A DNA stretch of 64,000 nucleotides from DATMNR01 sp963702765 (GCA_963702765.1 CAVPEB010000042.1:1-64000), one strand, 5' to 3'. Positions 1 through 12,461 are shown, numbered from the stretch's first letter. Numbers and translations: made by a program. Notes: generated by a model from the sequence alone, not told the origin.

Positions 1-7
1 ACGCCCG

Positions 8-523
8 TCAGCAGTCGAACACCGACCAGCAGATCTCGTTTCGCAACCGCTGATCCTCCAGGACGAGTTCGCGAATCGCATCGGGGAGCTGTTCGCGCTG
101 CCAACGGCACTCGAGCCGGCCGGCGCTCTCACCCTCGCATCCGGGGGCGGCCGCACGCGCGGCCTTGATCGCGTAGGCCGCAGCACCGAGCTCGTGTGCG
201 GCGACATGCGCCACCGCTGCGGCCTGGCCGGCAGCAAATGCGGCGTGCCGAGCGGCTCCGCTCAGCTCTCTTGCCGCAGCTTGGGCATGGCCAGCCGAAT
301 CGCGGGACTGAGACATCTTGATCTCGCCGCGCGCCCATGCCCGAGTCTGCTCGATCGCCTGGCGGGGCCGCGGGTCCGAGGGCTGCACCGACTCGAAGAG
401 GTGCAGAACGTGCTCTGCGCACGCGGCCGCCCACAAAGCCAGGAGCCGATGGTCGGAGTCCGTGAGCGTCCCCCCGCGGCGGATGGTGATGAAGCGGGGG
501 TCGCGGTCTTTGGGGAGGATCAT
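8..523 (-). CDS. Putative immunity protein (Imm-5-like)
   Basis: A complete 171-residue protein if started at the ATG at 523; an in-frame ATG 30 bases upstream is less likely, because the residues from the inner Met (ILPKDRDPRF) look like the family's beginning. The middle is alanine-rich helix (about residues 70-130), and the end has the motif QLPDAIRELVLEDQ followed by RRNEICWSVFDC-like residues. I recognise this layout (LLALWAAACAEHVL, ARAWARGE) from proteins annotated 'putative immunity protein'. The family is thought to protect against contact-dependent toxins, but no toxin gene is visible beside it. Its GC content is clearly higher than that of the flanking DNA, which may mean transfer. 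The family assignment is from memory; the immunity role is inference. Confidence 0.6.
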   Translation of the reverse strand: MILPKDRDPRFITIRRGGTLTDSDHRLLALWAAACAEHVLHLFESVQPSDPRPRQAIEQTRAWARGEIKMSQSRDSAGHAQAAARELSGAARHAAFAAGQAAAVAHVAAHELGAAAYAIKAARAAAPGCEGESAGRLECRWQREQLPDAIRELVLEDQRLRNEICWSVFDC

Positions 524-553
524 GGTTGCACCCGTCCTGTTGCATCTGCACAA

Positions 554-985
554 CGGCTTGCGTTACCGGCGGCTGGGGAGAAACAGGCTCGGAAACGGAA
601 ACCGCCGAAGCTCAGAACCACGCTCCAAAAACGCGCGCAGTCCCAGCCGTCCGGTGCACGCTTTGTGAGCTGGCTATTGTCCATAGATGTATTTTATCAC
701 TTTGTGAGGTAGCACAGCAAAAAGATACACAGTGTATTCTTAGTGCATTTATATCAATCGCTTGTTAGGCAAGCCAGATTTTCTTCAGATCAAAGCACTG
801 GCTTTCCCAAACTAGCATAAGGGCCTGGATAAGAATTGTAACGAATGCATCAGTTGCATCACTTGTAACATTTATTTTCACATGTATCACGTAAATATTG
901 AAGTTCTGACAACAGTAGAGTATAGTGAATACGGTAGAATCTGAATATTACATTCCCTACAAATATTCCAAAAAGGATTTGGCGG
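554..985. other. Intergenic region upstream of the kinase-cyclase gene
   Basis: No gene is supported here. The sequence turns from GC-rich to AT-rich around 680, as expected for a divergent promoter region serving the immunity-like gene and the kinase gene at 986. A purine-rich stretch (AAAAAGGATTTGGCGG) just before 986 is the likely ribosome binding site of the kinase gene. Confidence 0.5.
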
Positions 986-3900
986 ATGACCGACCGTGTG
1001 GGACAGCAACTTGGCAACTACCGCCTACTCAAACTGATTGGGCGAGGTAGCTTCGCTGAAGTTTACCTGGGAGAACACCAGCTTCTCAATACGCAGGCAG
1101 CCATCAAAGTGCTGAATACCCACTTTACAAGTGAAGATAAAGATCGGTTCTATGCCGAGGCACGCACAATTGCTCGCCTCACTCATCCCCATATCGTGCG
1201 CATTCTCGATTTTGATGTGAATGATGGCTTCCCTTTTCTCATTATGGAGTATGCTCCCAATGGCAAGTTGCGACAGCGACACCCAAAGGGAACAAGGGTA
1301 CCTTTAGATATCATTGTCTCCTATATAAAGCAAGTGGCCAATGCTTTGCAGTATATCCATACTCAAAAGTTAATCCATCGCGATGTGAAACCCGAGAGTA
1401 TGCTGCTCGGACAACAGCAATGAGGTCCTACTCTCTGAATTTGGCACTGCTATTATTGCCCAAAGCACCCGTTCGGCGCAGGCCCGACAGCCCCAGGAAG
1501 TGGCTGAGTCCGTTATCTATATGGCCCCTGAACAACTGATGGGCAAGCCACGCCCGGCCAGCGATCAGTATGCCCTGGCTGTTGTGACTTACGAGTGGTT
1601 GAGTGGCAATCCTCCTTTTAGCGGGTCAGTGCAGCAGATAGCTAGCCAGCATCTATCTACACCTCCATCTTCGCTACATGCAGAGATGCCATGGATTTCA
1701 TCTACAGTTGAGGGTATCGTATTGAAAGCCCTGGCCAAAGACCCGCAGCAGCGTTTTGCAACCGTGCAGGAGTTTGCCCTGGCGCTGGAGGAGAGCTACA
1801 AAACAGAATCAACTGAACAGACACTCTTTGTTCCTTCTTCTGAACATCGGGTCGAAAGTGGGCAAAGTCGATCTGACAAACGCAACCTCCCATCAGGAAC
1901 GGTCACCTTGCTCTTCACCGACATCGAGGGATCGACACGTTTGCTTCAGCGTCTGGGCGACAGCTATGCCGGTGTGCTGGCAGAGTGCCGGCAATTGCTG
2001 CGAGCTACCTTCCAGGAATGGAATGGCCGCGAAGTAGATACACAGGGAGATGCCTTTTTTATTGCTTTTGCTCGTGCCACCGATGCGGTGTTAGCAGCGG
2101 TGGATGTGCAGCGCGCACTTTCTGCTCATCCCTGGCCCGAAGGCGTCACTGTGCGTGTCCGTATGGGTCTGCATACTGGCGAACCAACACTCACTCATGA
2201 AGGCTACGTTGGTCTGGATGTACACAGGGCCGCTCGCATCATGAACGCCGGGCATGGTGGACAGGTGCTTCTCTCCCAGGCAACCGCCAATCTCGTTGAA
2301 CAAGATTTGCCCGATGATGTAACTCTGCGCGACCTGGGGGAGTACCACCTCAAGGACCTGTCACGTCCCAAGCACCTCTTTCAGCTGGTTATCTCTGGCT
2401 TACCTGCTGACTTTCCACCTTTGAAGACGTTGGACACCCATCCCAATAACTTACCTGTGCAACTCACACCTTTCATCGGGCGCGAGCAGGAACTGGAAGC
2501 TATCCTGCTACTGCTGCGCAGTGAAGATCTGCGCTTGCTCACCCTGACAGGTCCTGGGGGCGCAGGCAAGACGCGCTTAGGCTTGCAGGTAGCGGCAGAG
2601 TTGAGTGATTTCTTCGTCGATGGTGTCTTTTTCGTGAACCTGGCTCCTATTAGCGATTCCACACTGGTTGTGCCTACGGTTGCCGAGACACTCGACATTC
2701 AGGAAAGGGCTGACCCATTCCTTCTGAAACGCCTGAAGGACGTCCTGAGTCAGAGGCAGATGTTGCTTTTGCTGGATAACTTTGAGCAGGTAGTTGATGC
2801 TAGTGTACACATTGTAGACTTGCTGGCTGCTTGCCCAATGCTTAAGATATTGGTCACAAGTCGCGAAGCCCTGCATGTACAGGCCGAGCATGAGTTCCCG
2901 GTACCGCCGCTGGAACTTCCAGACCCCAAACGCCTGCCTGATCTTGCTGTGCTCTCACACAACGCAGCGATAGCGCTCTTTCTCCAACGTGCCCAGGCAG
3001 TCAAACCTGACTTCCAATTGACGAACGCCAACGCCAGGGCCATCGTAGAGATCTGCGTGCGGCTGGATGGACTGCCACTCGCCATCGAATTGGCGGCTGC
3101 CCGCATGAAACTGCTTCCGCCGCAGGCACTGCTTGCGCGCCTGGATCAACGGCTGGCTGTGTTGACAGGTGTCTCGCGTGATCTACCAGCACGGCAGCAG
3201 ACGCTGCGCAATACGATTGCATGGAGCTATAACCTGTTGGATGCAGCTGAGCAGCGCCTCTTCAGGCGACTCTCGGTCTTTGTCGACGGCTGTACTCTGC
3301 AAGCAGTCGAGGCTGTCTGCGCCGCTCTTGACAATAATGGTGAAACTGTCCAGGCCCTAGATGGTATCGCTTCCCTTGTCGATAAGAGCCTGCTGCAACA
3401 AACAGAGCAGGAGGGTGAGGAGCCGCGCTTCATGATGCTGGAGACGATACGCGAATATGGCCTCGAACGCCTGGCTGTAAATGGTGAGATGGAGGCCGCA
3501 CGGCAGGCGCATGCAGAGTATTACCTATGGCTTTTGGAGGAGCAGGTTGAGCCACAACTTTGGGGTCCAAGGCAAGTCTGGTGGTTGAAGCGATTGGATC
3601 AGGAGCATGGGAACCTGCGGGCAGCGCTAGGGTGGTTCTTAGAGGGAGGGGATGCTAAGCAGAATATCGAGAAATCCCTACGATTAGGGGCAGCGCTGCG
3701 GTCATTCTGGATGGTACGTGGTTATTACAGTGAGGGTCGGAACTTCCTGGAACAGGCGCTCGCAAGGAGCGAGGGAATTGAGAAAGCTGTGCGAGCGAAG
3801 GGGCTCTGGGCTGCTGCGACTATGGCTAGATTCCAGCATGACATTGATCTGGCAGAAGCACTGATCAAGGAGAGTCTGACCCTGTACCGGGAACTGGAAG

Positions 3901-5026
3901 ATAGACGGGGCATCGCTTACGCCATCTATTATTTGGGAGGTATCTCCGCTAATAGGGATGATCTGGCAGCGGCATGCTTTTGGAGGAGGCCCTGGCGCTC
4001 CGCAGAGAAGGGGATAACAAGCATGACATCGCATGGTCGCTTAACGCCTTAGCGAGTGTAGTAAGCGAGCAGGGAGAGTATGACAAAGGACGTGCCCTGC
4101 TCGAGGAAAGCCTGGCCATCTTCCGTGAACTGGGCAATATTCGAGGTATAGCTCTATCGCTTCTCGGTTTGGCCTGGGTGCTCTTTCTTTCTCAGAGCGA
4201 TTTCTGTGAGAATACCTTTGCTTCTTGAGGAAGGTGATACTATCCGGATGGAACTGGATGACAAGCCAAGTATTGCCGATTCTTTTATCCTCTCGGGAGA
4301 ATTAGCCCTCATTCGAGGAGATGCAAGCCTGGCCCGTTCTTTAGCGGAGGAGAGTGTAGTGCTCGTCAGGGAGATCGGTGATCGGCTCAATACAGCCCGG
4401 TCACTCGCCTTTCTGGCAAAAGTGATCGCGCTCCAAGGTGACCAAATAGCGGCACGTGCGATGTACGAGGAGAGCCTGGCACTGGCAGAAGCAGAAAATT
4501 CGAAGCGGCACATGACGCCAGGTTTGGAAGGACTTGCGGGTGTGCTCGCATCACAGGGAGATCTCGTGTGGGCTGCACGGCTCTGGGGTTCCGCAGAGTC
4601 CCTGCGCGATGCCCTGGGTACACCCATTGCACCTGTCTATCATGCAATATGAACGTTCCATTAGCTGCAGCACGCTCTAAACTTGGTGACAAGATCTTTG
4701 ACGCTGCCTGGGCCGAAGGTCGCACCATGACGCCAGAGCAAGCCCTCGCTGCCCAATCATCAGTAGTAACCCCACAGCCACACTCGACAAAGCAATCATC
4801 GAACTCGCCAGCGAAGCCATCACCTGCCTATCCCGACGGTTTGACCGCCCGTGAAGTCGAGGTCCTGCGCCTGCTGGCTCAAGGAATGACCGATGCGCAA
4901 ATCGCCGAACAACTGGTGATCAGTCCCCGCACCGTCAACAACCATCTCACTTCGATCTACCAGAAAATCCAGGTTTCCTCCCGCAGCGCCGCTACTCGTT
5001 ACGCCATTGATCATGGACTTGATTAG
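986..5026 (+). pseudogene. Broken kinase - cyclase - NB-ARC - TPR - LuxR regulator
   Basis: One long gene read in several frames. The order is: serine/threonine kinase domain (986 to about 1800; G-loop GRGSFAEVYLG, lysine in AAIKVL); class III nucleotide cyclase domain (about 1890-2390; FTDIEGST and GDAFFIAF supply the metal-binding Asp residues); an NB-ARC-like ATPase with P-loop GPGGAGKTRLG near 2555; winged-helix and TPR-type repeats to about 4600; and a LuxR helix-turn-helix at 4840-5020 (LTAREVEVLRLLAQGMTDAQIA). Frames change near 1419, 3970, 4195 and 4660. An intact protein would have about 1,340 residues. The kinase core is also degenerate: HRDVKPES replaces HRDVKPEN, and the DFG motif reads EFG. 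I infer a decayed signalling gene. The cyclase and ATPase parts remain in one open frame (1500-4052), so a shorter product is possible. Confidence 0.8.
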
Positions 5027-5033
5027 TTTTCTC

Positions 5034-7926
5034 CTAACACTTCCCCTTATCGCACCACCACTCCCAGATATTGACCGTGGCTCCTCTCAATGGCACTGGG
5101 CAGGTAGTTGTGCGTCCCCTTGCGCACGCATCGAGAGGTCTGTTGCGCTGATAGAGCGTGATGAAAGGGAAGTCTGTCAGGTAGATCTGATGGATCTGAC
5201 TGAAGATCTGCTGCCGCAGCCCCGGATCGGCTGTCGCCAGTTCCTGCTGTGTAGAGCGCATCCAGGGCATGGTTGCAGTAGAAGTACATTGTACTCCATT
5301 GGGCGGGATCTGGTTGCAGGAGAGCAAGGAGGAATCGTCAGGGTCATAGCCAAAACCAGATGTTCTCAAACTCGGCAATGTCATACCTACCCGCCACGGC
5401 TCCCGTGGGCGGCGACGCCTTCCCCCAGGCAAGAGGGAGCCAAAGAACGTGTCTGCGGGATAGTTCTGGATGTCGAGCTTGATGCCGATCGCCTGGAAGT
5501 TGCGTTGGATGATCGCTTCAGTAGCGCTGCGCCATGCAGTGTTGGCTTCGTCGAGTACTCGAACTCCAGGCGCTGCCCTCCCTTGCTACGCACCCCATCC
5601 GCGCCTTTCACCCAGCCATTGTCAGAGAGCAATTGATTGGCGCGCCGCCGGATTAAAGTCCGGACAGGGCGCATTCGCTATCATAGCCCGGATGGTAGAA
5701 CGAGCTATGGTCGGTGCACAGCGGAGTGGCGAACCCCTGGACGACCCTGCTGGATCAAGGCCTGGTGATCAATCGCCATCGCCATCGCCTGGCGCACTTC
5801 CGGATGGCTGGCCAGCACCGTGTTGTGGAAGTTGAAGTACAGCGCCTCGAAGCCGGCACTGGTGGGAGGCGTGACGAGCGTATAGTGGCTGAGGCGCTGG
5901 TACGTCCTGCACCTTGCTCGCATCCACAGAAGGTCCAGGCCGACGTGATGGTCCCTGCCTGCAGATCCTTGAGGGTGGCGTCCTGATCGGCGTGCGACGA
6001 GTGCGGAAGACGACCTTGTCCAGGTAGGGCAGCCCTTCGCTGGCACGGTAGTAGCGGGGGTTGCGCACCAGCGTGTAGTGATCCCCCGGCACGCTCTCCG
6101 CCATCATGAACGGGCCGCTCGTGACCTGCGGGTTCAGGATGATCGAGCGACTTCACGATGGCTTCGGGCGCCATCGTGCTGAAATGGTGCGCGGGCAGCG
6201 GGGCAATGAAGCCATCCACCCAGAACGAGAGGAACGGAGCGAAAGGCTCGTGTGAGGTGGAAGGTGATCGAGAGGTGATCCGCCGAGACGTCTGCCGAGG
6301 AGATCAGGCTCAAAGCCAGTGGCCCCATTGGGATAGGCGGCTCCGAACTTGGGGTTGCGCCAGAGCCTCCAGGTGTAGTCCACGTCGCGGGCATCGTAGG
6401 GCTGCCCATCAGACCACACCAGATCTGGTCGCAGATGGAAGGTCCAGGTGGTCGGCATCAGCACTGATACCGCCATTCTGCACGCGTCGGCATTTCGCGT
6501 CGCCGCCCCAGGATGCACCACGCCTTGCGCATCCCCGTAGAAGAGCGGCAGGTACAGTGCACTGATCGATCCAATTCCGCGAACAGACCCCGAGCCATTG
6601 GGAAGAAGCGAATCTGGGTCATGAAGACGTCCTCAGTCCAGGTGCCTCCGCGTATCACAGCAGTGATGGCACCGCTTCGCGTGCCGCTCACCCCAAAGTG
6701 CGCGAGCAGGCTGAGACTGCCCAGGACACCTCCTGCGAGGACCAGCGACAGCCAGTCCAATCAGCAGCGCTGCGCATGGTTCTCGAGCAACACGCCTGGC
6801 CTTCCGCTGGACCGGCATGGTTGGCTCCAGGGGGGGTGACACGACAGCAGCCGTAGGTGCCACCAATTGGCCCGGCTGTGGGCCTGAGACGCAGCAACTC
6901 CGCTCTGGGGTGTGTCGAGACCGTTTGGCACAGATGAGCCAGGATACACAGTCGGCTCAAGCGCTCCCACTGGCAGATCGGCAGATGGGGTCGTCTCCGT
7001 TGGCAGCACGGGTTGATCTGGCGCAACCGCCACCGTCTCATAGCCTGTTGCAGCAGCTGGAATGAGGATAGGCTGCGAGCTTCCAAGCTGTACGGTAGGG
7101 GTGAGAGCGCGCTGGCTGGCCTGCTCGAGAGCTGCGCTAAAAGCTGCCACGGAAGCAAAGCGCTGCTTTGGGGTCTTTGGCCAAAGCACGCAGCACCACC
7201 TGCTCAACCTCGAGTGGAATCGCTGGCATACGCTCGCGCAGCGACGGAGGTGGCATGCTCAAGTGTTGGGCCATCAGCTCGCTCACCGATCCCTCAAAGG
7301 GACGCTCGCCACACAACCATTCGTAGACGACGACCGCCAGCGCATACTGGTCGCTGGCCGCACGTGGGTGTCCCTCGATCTGCTCAGGGGCCATATAGGC
7401 GAGCGTGCCGGATGTCCCCTCTGCACTCACATTGAGCGAGGAGGTGCTATGGGCGATGGTGGCAATGCCAAAATCGGAGAGCAGCACCTCCTGGTGTTGC
7501 CCGATCGAGCATATTCTCCGGCTTGACATCGCGATGGATAAACTTCTTTTCGTGCGCATACTGCAAGGCATGCAGCCATCTGCTTGACAGAGGAGACGAT
7601 CACCGGAAGAGGAACCAGGCTGCCTTTGGGATAACGATGCCGCAGGGTGCCACTCGGGAGCATAGTCGATCACCAGAAAGGGTACGCCTTCCTGCACATC
7701 GAAATCGAGCACACGTATGATGAAGGATGAGCGAGTGTAGCGATGGTCTCGGCTTCCTGCTGGAAGTGCTCGGCCTCATGATCGCTCAGATGGGCATGCA
7801 GCACCTTGATGGCCGCTTGCTGCTTGAAGCGCACATGCTGCCCGAGGTAGACCTCGGCATAGCCACCCTGTCCCAACAGGCTGACGAGTCGGTAATTGCC
7901 AAATTGCTGTCCAAGTCGGTCCTCAT
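5034..7926 (-). pseudogene. Kinase / solute-binding fusion, downstream copy, frameshifted
   Basis: Read on the minus strand in several frames: a Pkn-type kinase domain (GQGGYAEVYLGQ, AAIKVLHAH, LLSDFGIATIA, GTLAYMAPEQIEG), a Pro/Thr-rich linker, one membrane segment near 6750 (SLVLAGGVLGSLSLLAHFGV), then an extracellular family 5 solute-binding domain (TEDVFMTQIRFFP, WTFHLRPDLVWSDGQPYDARDV, LPYLDKVVFR, ALYFNFHNTVLASHPEVRQAMAMAIDH, LLSDNGWVKGADGV). It ends NIWEWWCDKGKC, followed by a stop. The likely start is the ATG at 7926, six bases after GGAGGAGG, but the frame is lost within the first codons and again many times. It is the second of two tandem copies. The kinase motifs themselves are conserved, so decay appears recent. 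The intact parent was probably a membrane receptor kinase sensing a peptide or other solute; that role is inference. Confidence 0.75.
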
Positions 7927-7958
7927 GCTCGTTCCTCCTCCAGGAACGTACTCGCCGA

Positions 7959-10852
7959 TTAAAAAATGCGCCAATTCACAACGTTATAAGATGAATGTTC
8001 TGCTGGTTCGATACGTATCCCCCTACACTTCCCCCCATCGCACCACCACTCCCAGATGTTGACGGTATCTCCTACAATGGGAATAGGGGCTGGTAGTTGT
8101 GCGTCCCCTTGCGCACGATCGAGAGGTCTAGCAGGCTGAAGAGCACGATGAAAGGGAACTCCGTCAGGTAGACCTGATGGATCAGCCTGAAGATCTGCTG
8201 CCGCGCACCTGGATCCACTGTCTGCCTGTTCCTGCCGTAAAGGATCGAGGGCCGTGTTGCAATAGAAGTCAATGTTGTATCCAGTGGGCGGGATCTGGTC
8301 GCAGGAGAGCAAGGAGGAATCGTCGGGGTCATAGCATACCAGGTGTTCTCAAACTCGGCAATGTCATACCTGCCCGCCATCGGCTCCTGTGGGCGGCGAC
8401 GCCTTCCCGCTAGGCAAGAACTGGCCAAAGAAGGTTTCTGCGGGGTAGTTCTGAATGTCGAGCTTGATGCCAATCGCCTGGAAGTCGCGCTCGAGGATCG
8501 CTTCCGTATCGCTGCGCCATCCAGTGTTGGCTGTCGTCGAGTACTCGAACTCTAGGCGCAGTCCGCCCCTGACACGCACCCCGTCTGCGCCCTTTACCCA
8601 GCCGTTGTCAGAGAGCAGCTTATTGGCGGCCGTCGGATTAAACTCCGGACAGGGCGCATTCGGCTTCATACCCCGGGTGGTAGAACCGAGCCATGGTCGG
8701 TACACAGCGGTGTGGCCAAGCCATGGTACACCTGCTGGATCAAGGCCTGGTGATTAATCGTCTATCGCCATCGCCTGGCGCACTTCTGGATGGTTGGCCA
8801 GCACCGTGTTGTGAAAGTTGAAATACATCCCCTCGAAGGCGGCACTGGCGGGAGGGCTGACGAGCGTATAGTTGCTGAGGCGCTGGTAGTCCTGCACCTT
8901 GCTCGGATCCAGGAACCAGGCCGACGTGATGTCCCCGCCTGGAGTCCTTTAGGGTGGTCCCCGACTATAGATGCGAAACACGACCTTGTCCAGGTAGGGC
9001 AGCCCTGCGCTGGCACGGTAGTAGCGGAGGTTGCGCACCAGCGTGTAGTGATCCCCGGGCTGCTCTCGTCAGCACGAACGGACCCTGGTGACCTGCGGGT
9101 TCAGGTAGGCGACTTCGATGGCTCGGGCTATCGTGCTGAAATGGTGCGCGGGTAGCGGTGCAATGCCATCTACCCACGGAGAATGGCGCAAGGCTCGCGT
9201 GAGGTGGAAGGTGATCGAAGGTGATCGCCGAGACCTCTGCCGATTGATCGGATTAAGCCGTAGCCCCGAACGAAGGGTTGCGCCAGAGCTGCCAGGTGTA
9301 GGCGACGTCGCGTGCATCATAGGGCTGCCCATCGGACCACACCAGATGGGGTCGCAGATGGAGGGTCCAGGTGGCAGCATCGGCGCTGATGCCCCCATTC
9401 TGCACGCGTGGGCACCTCACTCGCCGCCCCGGGGTGTATCACCCCTTGCGCATCCCCGTAGAAAAGCGGCAGGTAGAGCGCATTGTCGATCATTGGGGCC
9501 AAACGGAGTCCCCGAGCCATTGGGGAGGAGCGAATCTGGGTTCTATGAAGATGTCCTCAGTCCAGGTTCCTCCGCGTACCACGGCAGAGGTGGTACCGCT
9601 GCGTGGACCCAGCACACCAAAGTGCGTGAGCAGACTCAGGCTTGCCCAGGATACCTCCTGCGACGACCAGCACCGCCAGTACAATGAGAAGGCCCTGCCA
9701 TGGTTCGAGAAACTCGTCTAGCCTTCCGCTGCACCGGCATGGTTGGCTCCAAGGGGGGTGACACAACAGCAGCAATGGGAGCAACCAATTGGTCGCTCCA
9801 CTGCGGTGCCTCAGACGCAATTCCACTTTGAGGCGTGTCGTGACCATTTGGTACCGGGGAGCCTGGGTACATAGTCGGCTCGAGATCTCCCACAGGCAGA
9901 GTCGGCAGATGGGGTTGACTCCGTTGGCAGGACGGGTTGATCTGGTGCAACGGCCACCGTCTCATATCCTCTTCAGCTAGCCGAATTGAGAGCAGGTTGT
10001 TCGGTAGCAATCTGTCCGGTAGAGGTAAGGGCGCGCTGGCTGGCCTGCTCCAAAGCTATAGCGAAGTCCGCCACTGAGGCAAAGCGCGCTTTGGGGTCTT
10101 TGGCCAGGGCGCGCAGCACCACCTGCTCCACCTCGGGTGGGATCGCTGGCATGTGCTCGCGCAATGGAGGGGGTGGCATGCTCAAGTGTTGGGCCATCAC
10201 CTCGCTTACCGACCCCTCAAAGGGCCGCTCGCCACACAGCCACTCATAGACCACAACCGCAAGCGCATATTGGTCACTGGCCGGGCGCGGGTGTCCCTCG
10301 ATCTGCTCCGGGGCCATGTAGGCCAGCGTGCCAGATGTCCCCTCTGCACTCGACATTGAGCGAAGAGGTGCTATGAGCGATGGTGGCAATGCCAAAGTCT
10401 GAGAGCAGCACCTCCTCTCGCCGACCCAGCAGCATATTCTCCGGCTTGACATCGCGGTGGATGAATTTCTGCTCGTGGGCATACTGCAAGGCATCGGCTA
10501 CTTGCTTGACCGACAGAGACGATGACTGGGAGAGGGACCAGGCTGCCTTTGGGGTAGCGCTGCCGCAAGCGTGCCATTGGGGGCATAGTCGATCACCAGA
10601 AACGGTACACCATCTTGCACATCGATAATCGAAGACGCGCACGATGCCAGGATGCGCGAGCGTGGCAATGGTCTGCGCTTCCTGCTGGAAGTGCTCAGCT
10701 TCCTGCTCGGTCAGATGCGCATGCAGCACCTTGATGGCCGCTTGCTGGTTGAGCCGCACATGCTGTCCGAGGTAGACCTCGGCATAGCCACCCTGTCCCA
10801 ACAGGCTGACCAATCGGTAGTTGCCAAGTTGCTGTCCAAGTCGGTCTACCAC
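7959..10852 (-). pseudogene. Kinase / solute-binding fusion, upstream copy, frameshifted
   Basis: Same layout as the neighbouring copy at 5034-7926, with only about 30 bases between them. The best start is the GTG at 10852, preceded by GGAGGTGAGGAGG; it gives VDRLGQQLGNYRLVSLLGQGG. Kinase signatures are complete (HRDVKPENML, LLSDFG, YMAPEQIEG). The linker, membrane segment and family 5 solute-binding domain follow (WTEDIFIEPRF, HLRPHLVW-like, DNGWVKGADGVRVRGG, NIWEWWCDGGKC). Frames change near 10620, 10550, 10350 and repeatedly between 9850 and 8050. The end is uncertain: by comparison with the other copy it would stop near 8025, but the frame stays open to 7959. A tandem duplication followed by decay of both copies is the simplest reading. 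Confidence 0.75.
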
Positions 10853-11190
10853 TTTCGGCCTCCTCACCTCCAGCCAGAGGCAAGGATACAATTGCAGGTC
10901 GATCAATCGTTCAGGTAAGCATGCACGTATTGTAGACTGAAAGAGAAGGTACGTCAAGCAAAAGATCAAATCCCTTTCGTCTCGCATAAGTTATTCTACT
11001 CACTACTTTCCTCAAAACTCCCTTTTTTGATTAAAAGCATCTTCCTTCAAATGAGTAATCAGAATGAGTTTTTCAACACATGTGTCAGGGCGAATTAACA
11101 ACTAAACTCGAAACATGAAGTTCACACTTGTGGATGCAAGAGCAAGCACACTAAAAAGGTATCCACTAGAAAGGGTGTTTTGAAAGGAAA

Positions 11191-11421
11191 ATGAACATAA
11201 TTCCAGGTTATCACGACCACGAGAAATTCGCTCAGACCCATCGTCAGAACTTGCTGAACGAGGCAGAGCACGAGCGACGACTGGCACAGTTGCCTCAGTC
11301 TGATCGGAGAATTCTACTCCAATTTCTTGTGAGGCCAGGACTATTCCTGCGGTCGCTTCGCACAAGGCTACAGGAGCAAGCAAAGCGTCGCAAGCAGGTA
11401 ACTAAACGCGCTGCACAGTAG
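11191..11421 (+). CDS. Small charged hypothetical protein
   Basis: A 76-residue open frame with AAAGGAAA just before the ATG. It is rich in Arg, Glu, Gln and Leu (DHEKFAQTHRQNLLNEAEHERR) and ends in a basic tail (RLQEQAKRRKQVTKRAAQ), with no signal peptide or membrane segment. It precedes the WD40 lipoprotein by 35 bases on the same strand, so the two may share a transcript. I do not recognise a family. The ribosome binding site and codon pattern support it as a real gene. Confidence 0.5.
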   Translation: MNIIPGYHDHEKFAQTHRQNLLNEAEHERRLAQLPQSDRRILLQFLVRPGLFLRSLRTRLQEQAKRRKQVTKRAAQ

Positions 11422-11455
11422 ATCATAACTACTTTATTAAGGAAGGGGAACGTGT

Positions 11456-12461
11456 ATGTTTACGCTTCGAGCTATCAAACCATTCCTTGTCATCGGCTGG
11501 ATAGTCATGACCGCCATGCTCTTTAGCGCCTGTTCAGCTCGCGTTGTTCCGGCAGTAGTTTCTAATCAGACCAAATTTATACCCATGGGGACAACTTTCT
11601 TAACCACACAAAGCGTTTCAAGTGTCTTTGCGGTGGCCTGGTCGCCAGATGGTAAACATCTAGCGCTGGGATATGCAGATGGAAGCGTGCAGGTTTGCGA
11701 TGCCACAACTGGCAAAATCGACTTTACTCGTTCAGGGTCATAGTAGTCACGTTTGGGCATTGGCTTGGTCGCCTGACGGAAAGCGTCTTGCCTCGGCTTC
11801 CTGGGATCGTACTGTACAGGTCTGGGATGCCCTCACAGGTACTAGCCTTTTGACGTATCGCGGACATACAAACCTGGTGCTTGCAGTAGCCTGGTCACCC
11901 GATGGCACACGTATAGCCTCGGCTGGTAGCGATGATACGGTCCAGGTCTGGGATGCGACAAGCGGTCAACACATTTTCACGTATCGTGGTCATTCTGGTA
12001 CTGTGGAGTCAGTAGCCTGGTCACCTGATGGTTCGCGGATAGCTTCTGCTAGCTTTGATCATACTGTACAAGTATGGGATGCCACAACAGGTGATCATCG
12101 CTTAACCTATCGAGGTCATACAGACTATGTGTGGGCAGTGGCGTGGTCGCCCGATGGCCAACATATCGCATCAGGTGGCATGGATGATACCGTGCAGGTT
12201 TGGAATGCCACGACAGGTAAGCGTACTCTCACCTATCACGGGCATACAAACGCTATTCAAGCATTGGCGTGGTCGCCTGATGGTAATCGTCTAGCTTCTG
12301 GATCCTGGGATACCACTGTGCAGGTCTGGAATGCAACAACTGGACAGCGGATCTTTACCTATCGAGGGCATGCAGACTTCATAGGTTCATTGGCCTGGTC
12401 GCCCGATGGCAAGCGTATTGCTTCGGTAGACGACCAGGTGAGGGTGTGGGAGGCGAGCTAG
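11456..12461 (+). pseudogene. WD40-repeat lipoprotein with one frameshift
   Basis: Starts at an ATG after AAGGAAGGGG. The first 26 residues form a lipoprotein signal (FLVIGWIVMTAMLFSAC, lipobox LFSAC). WD40 repeats follow, each of the type VAWSPDG-x-IASAS-x-DxTVQVWDATTG; about seven are present and would close into a propeller outside the membrane. The first repeat ends in one frame (TTGKIDFTRSGS then stop at 11743), and the rest continue in another frame from about 11725 (QGHSSHVWALAWSPDGK). A single base change near 11725 joins them. No stop or frame change occurs in the remaining 240 codons, so this could be a sequencing error or a very recent mutation. The role is unknown; WD40 propellers are interaction scaffolds. 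Confidence 0.75.

Noticed and set aside
194..712. Plus-strand open frame of 172 codons opposite the immunity-like gene
   Set aside because: High GC keeps several frames open here. The minus-strand protein has recognisable family sequence; this frame has none and no ribosome binding site.
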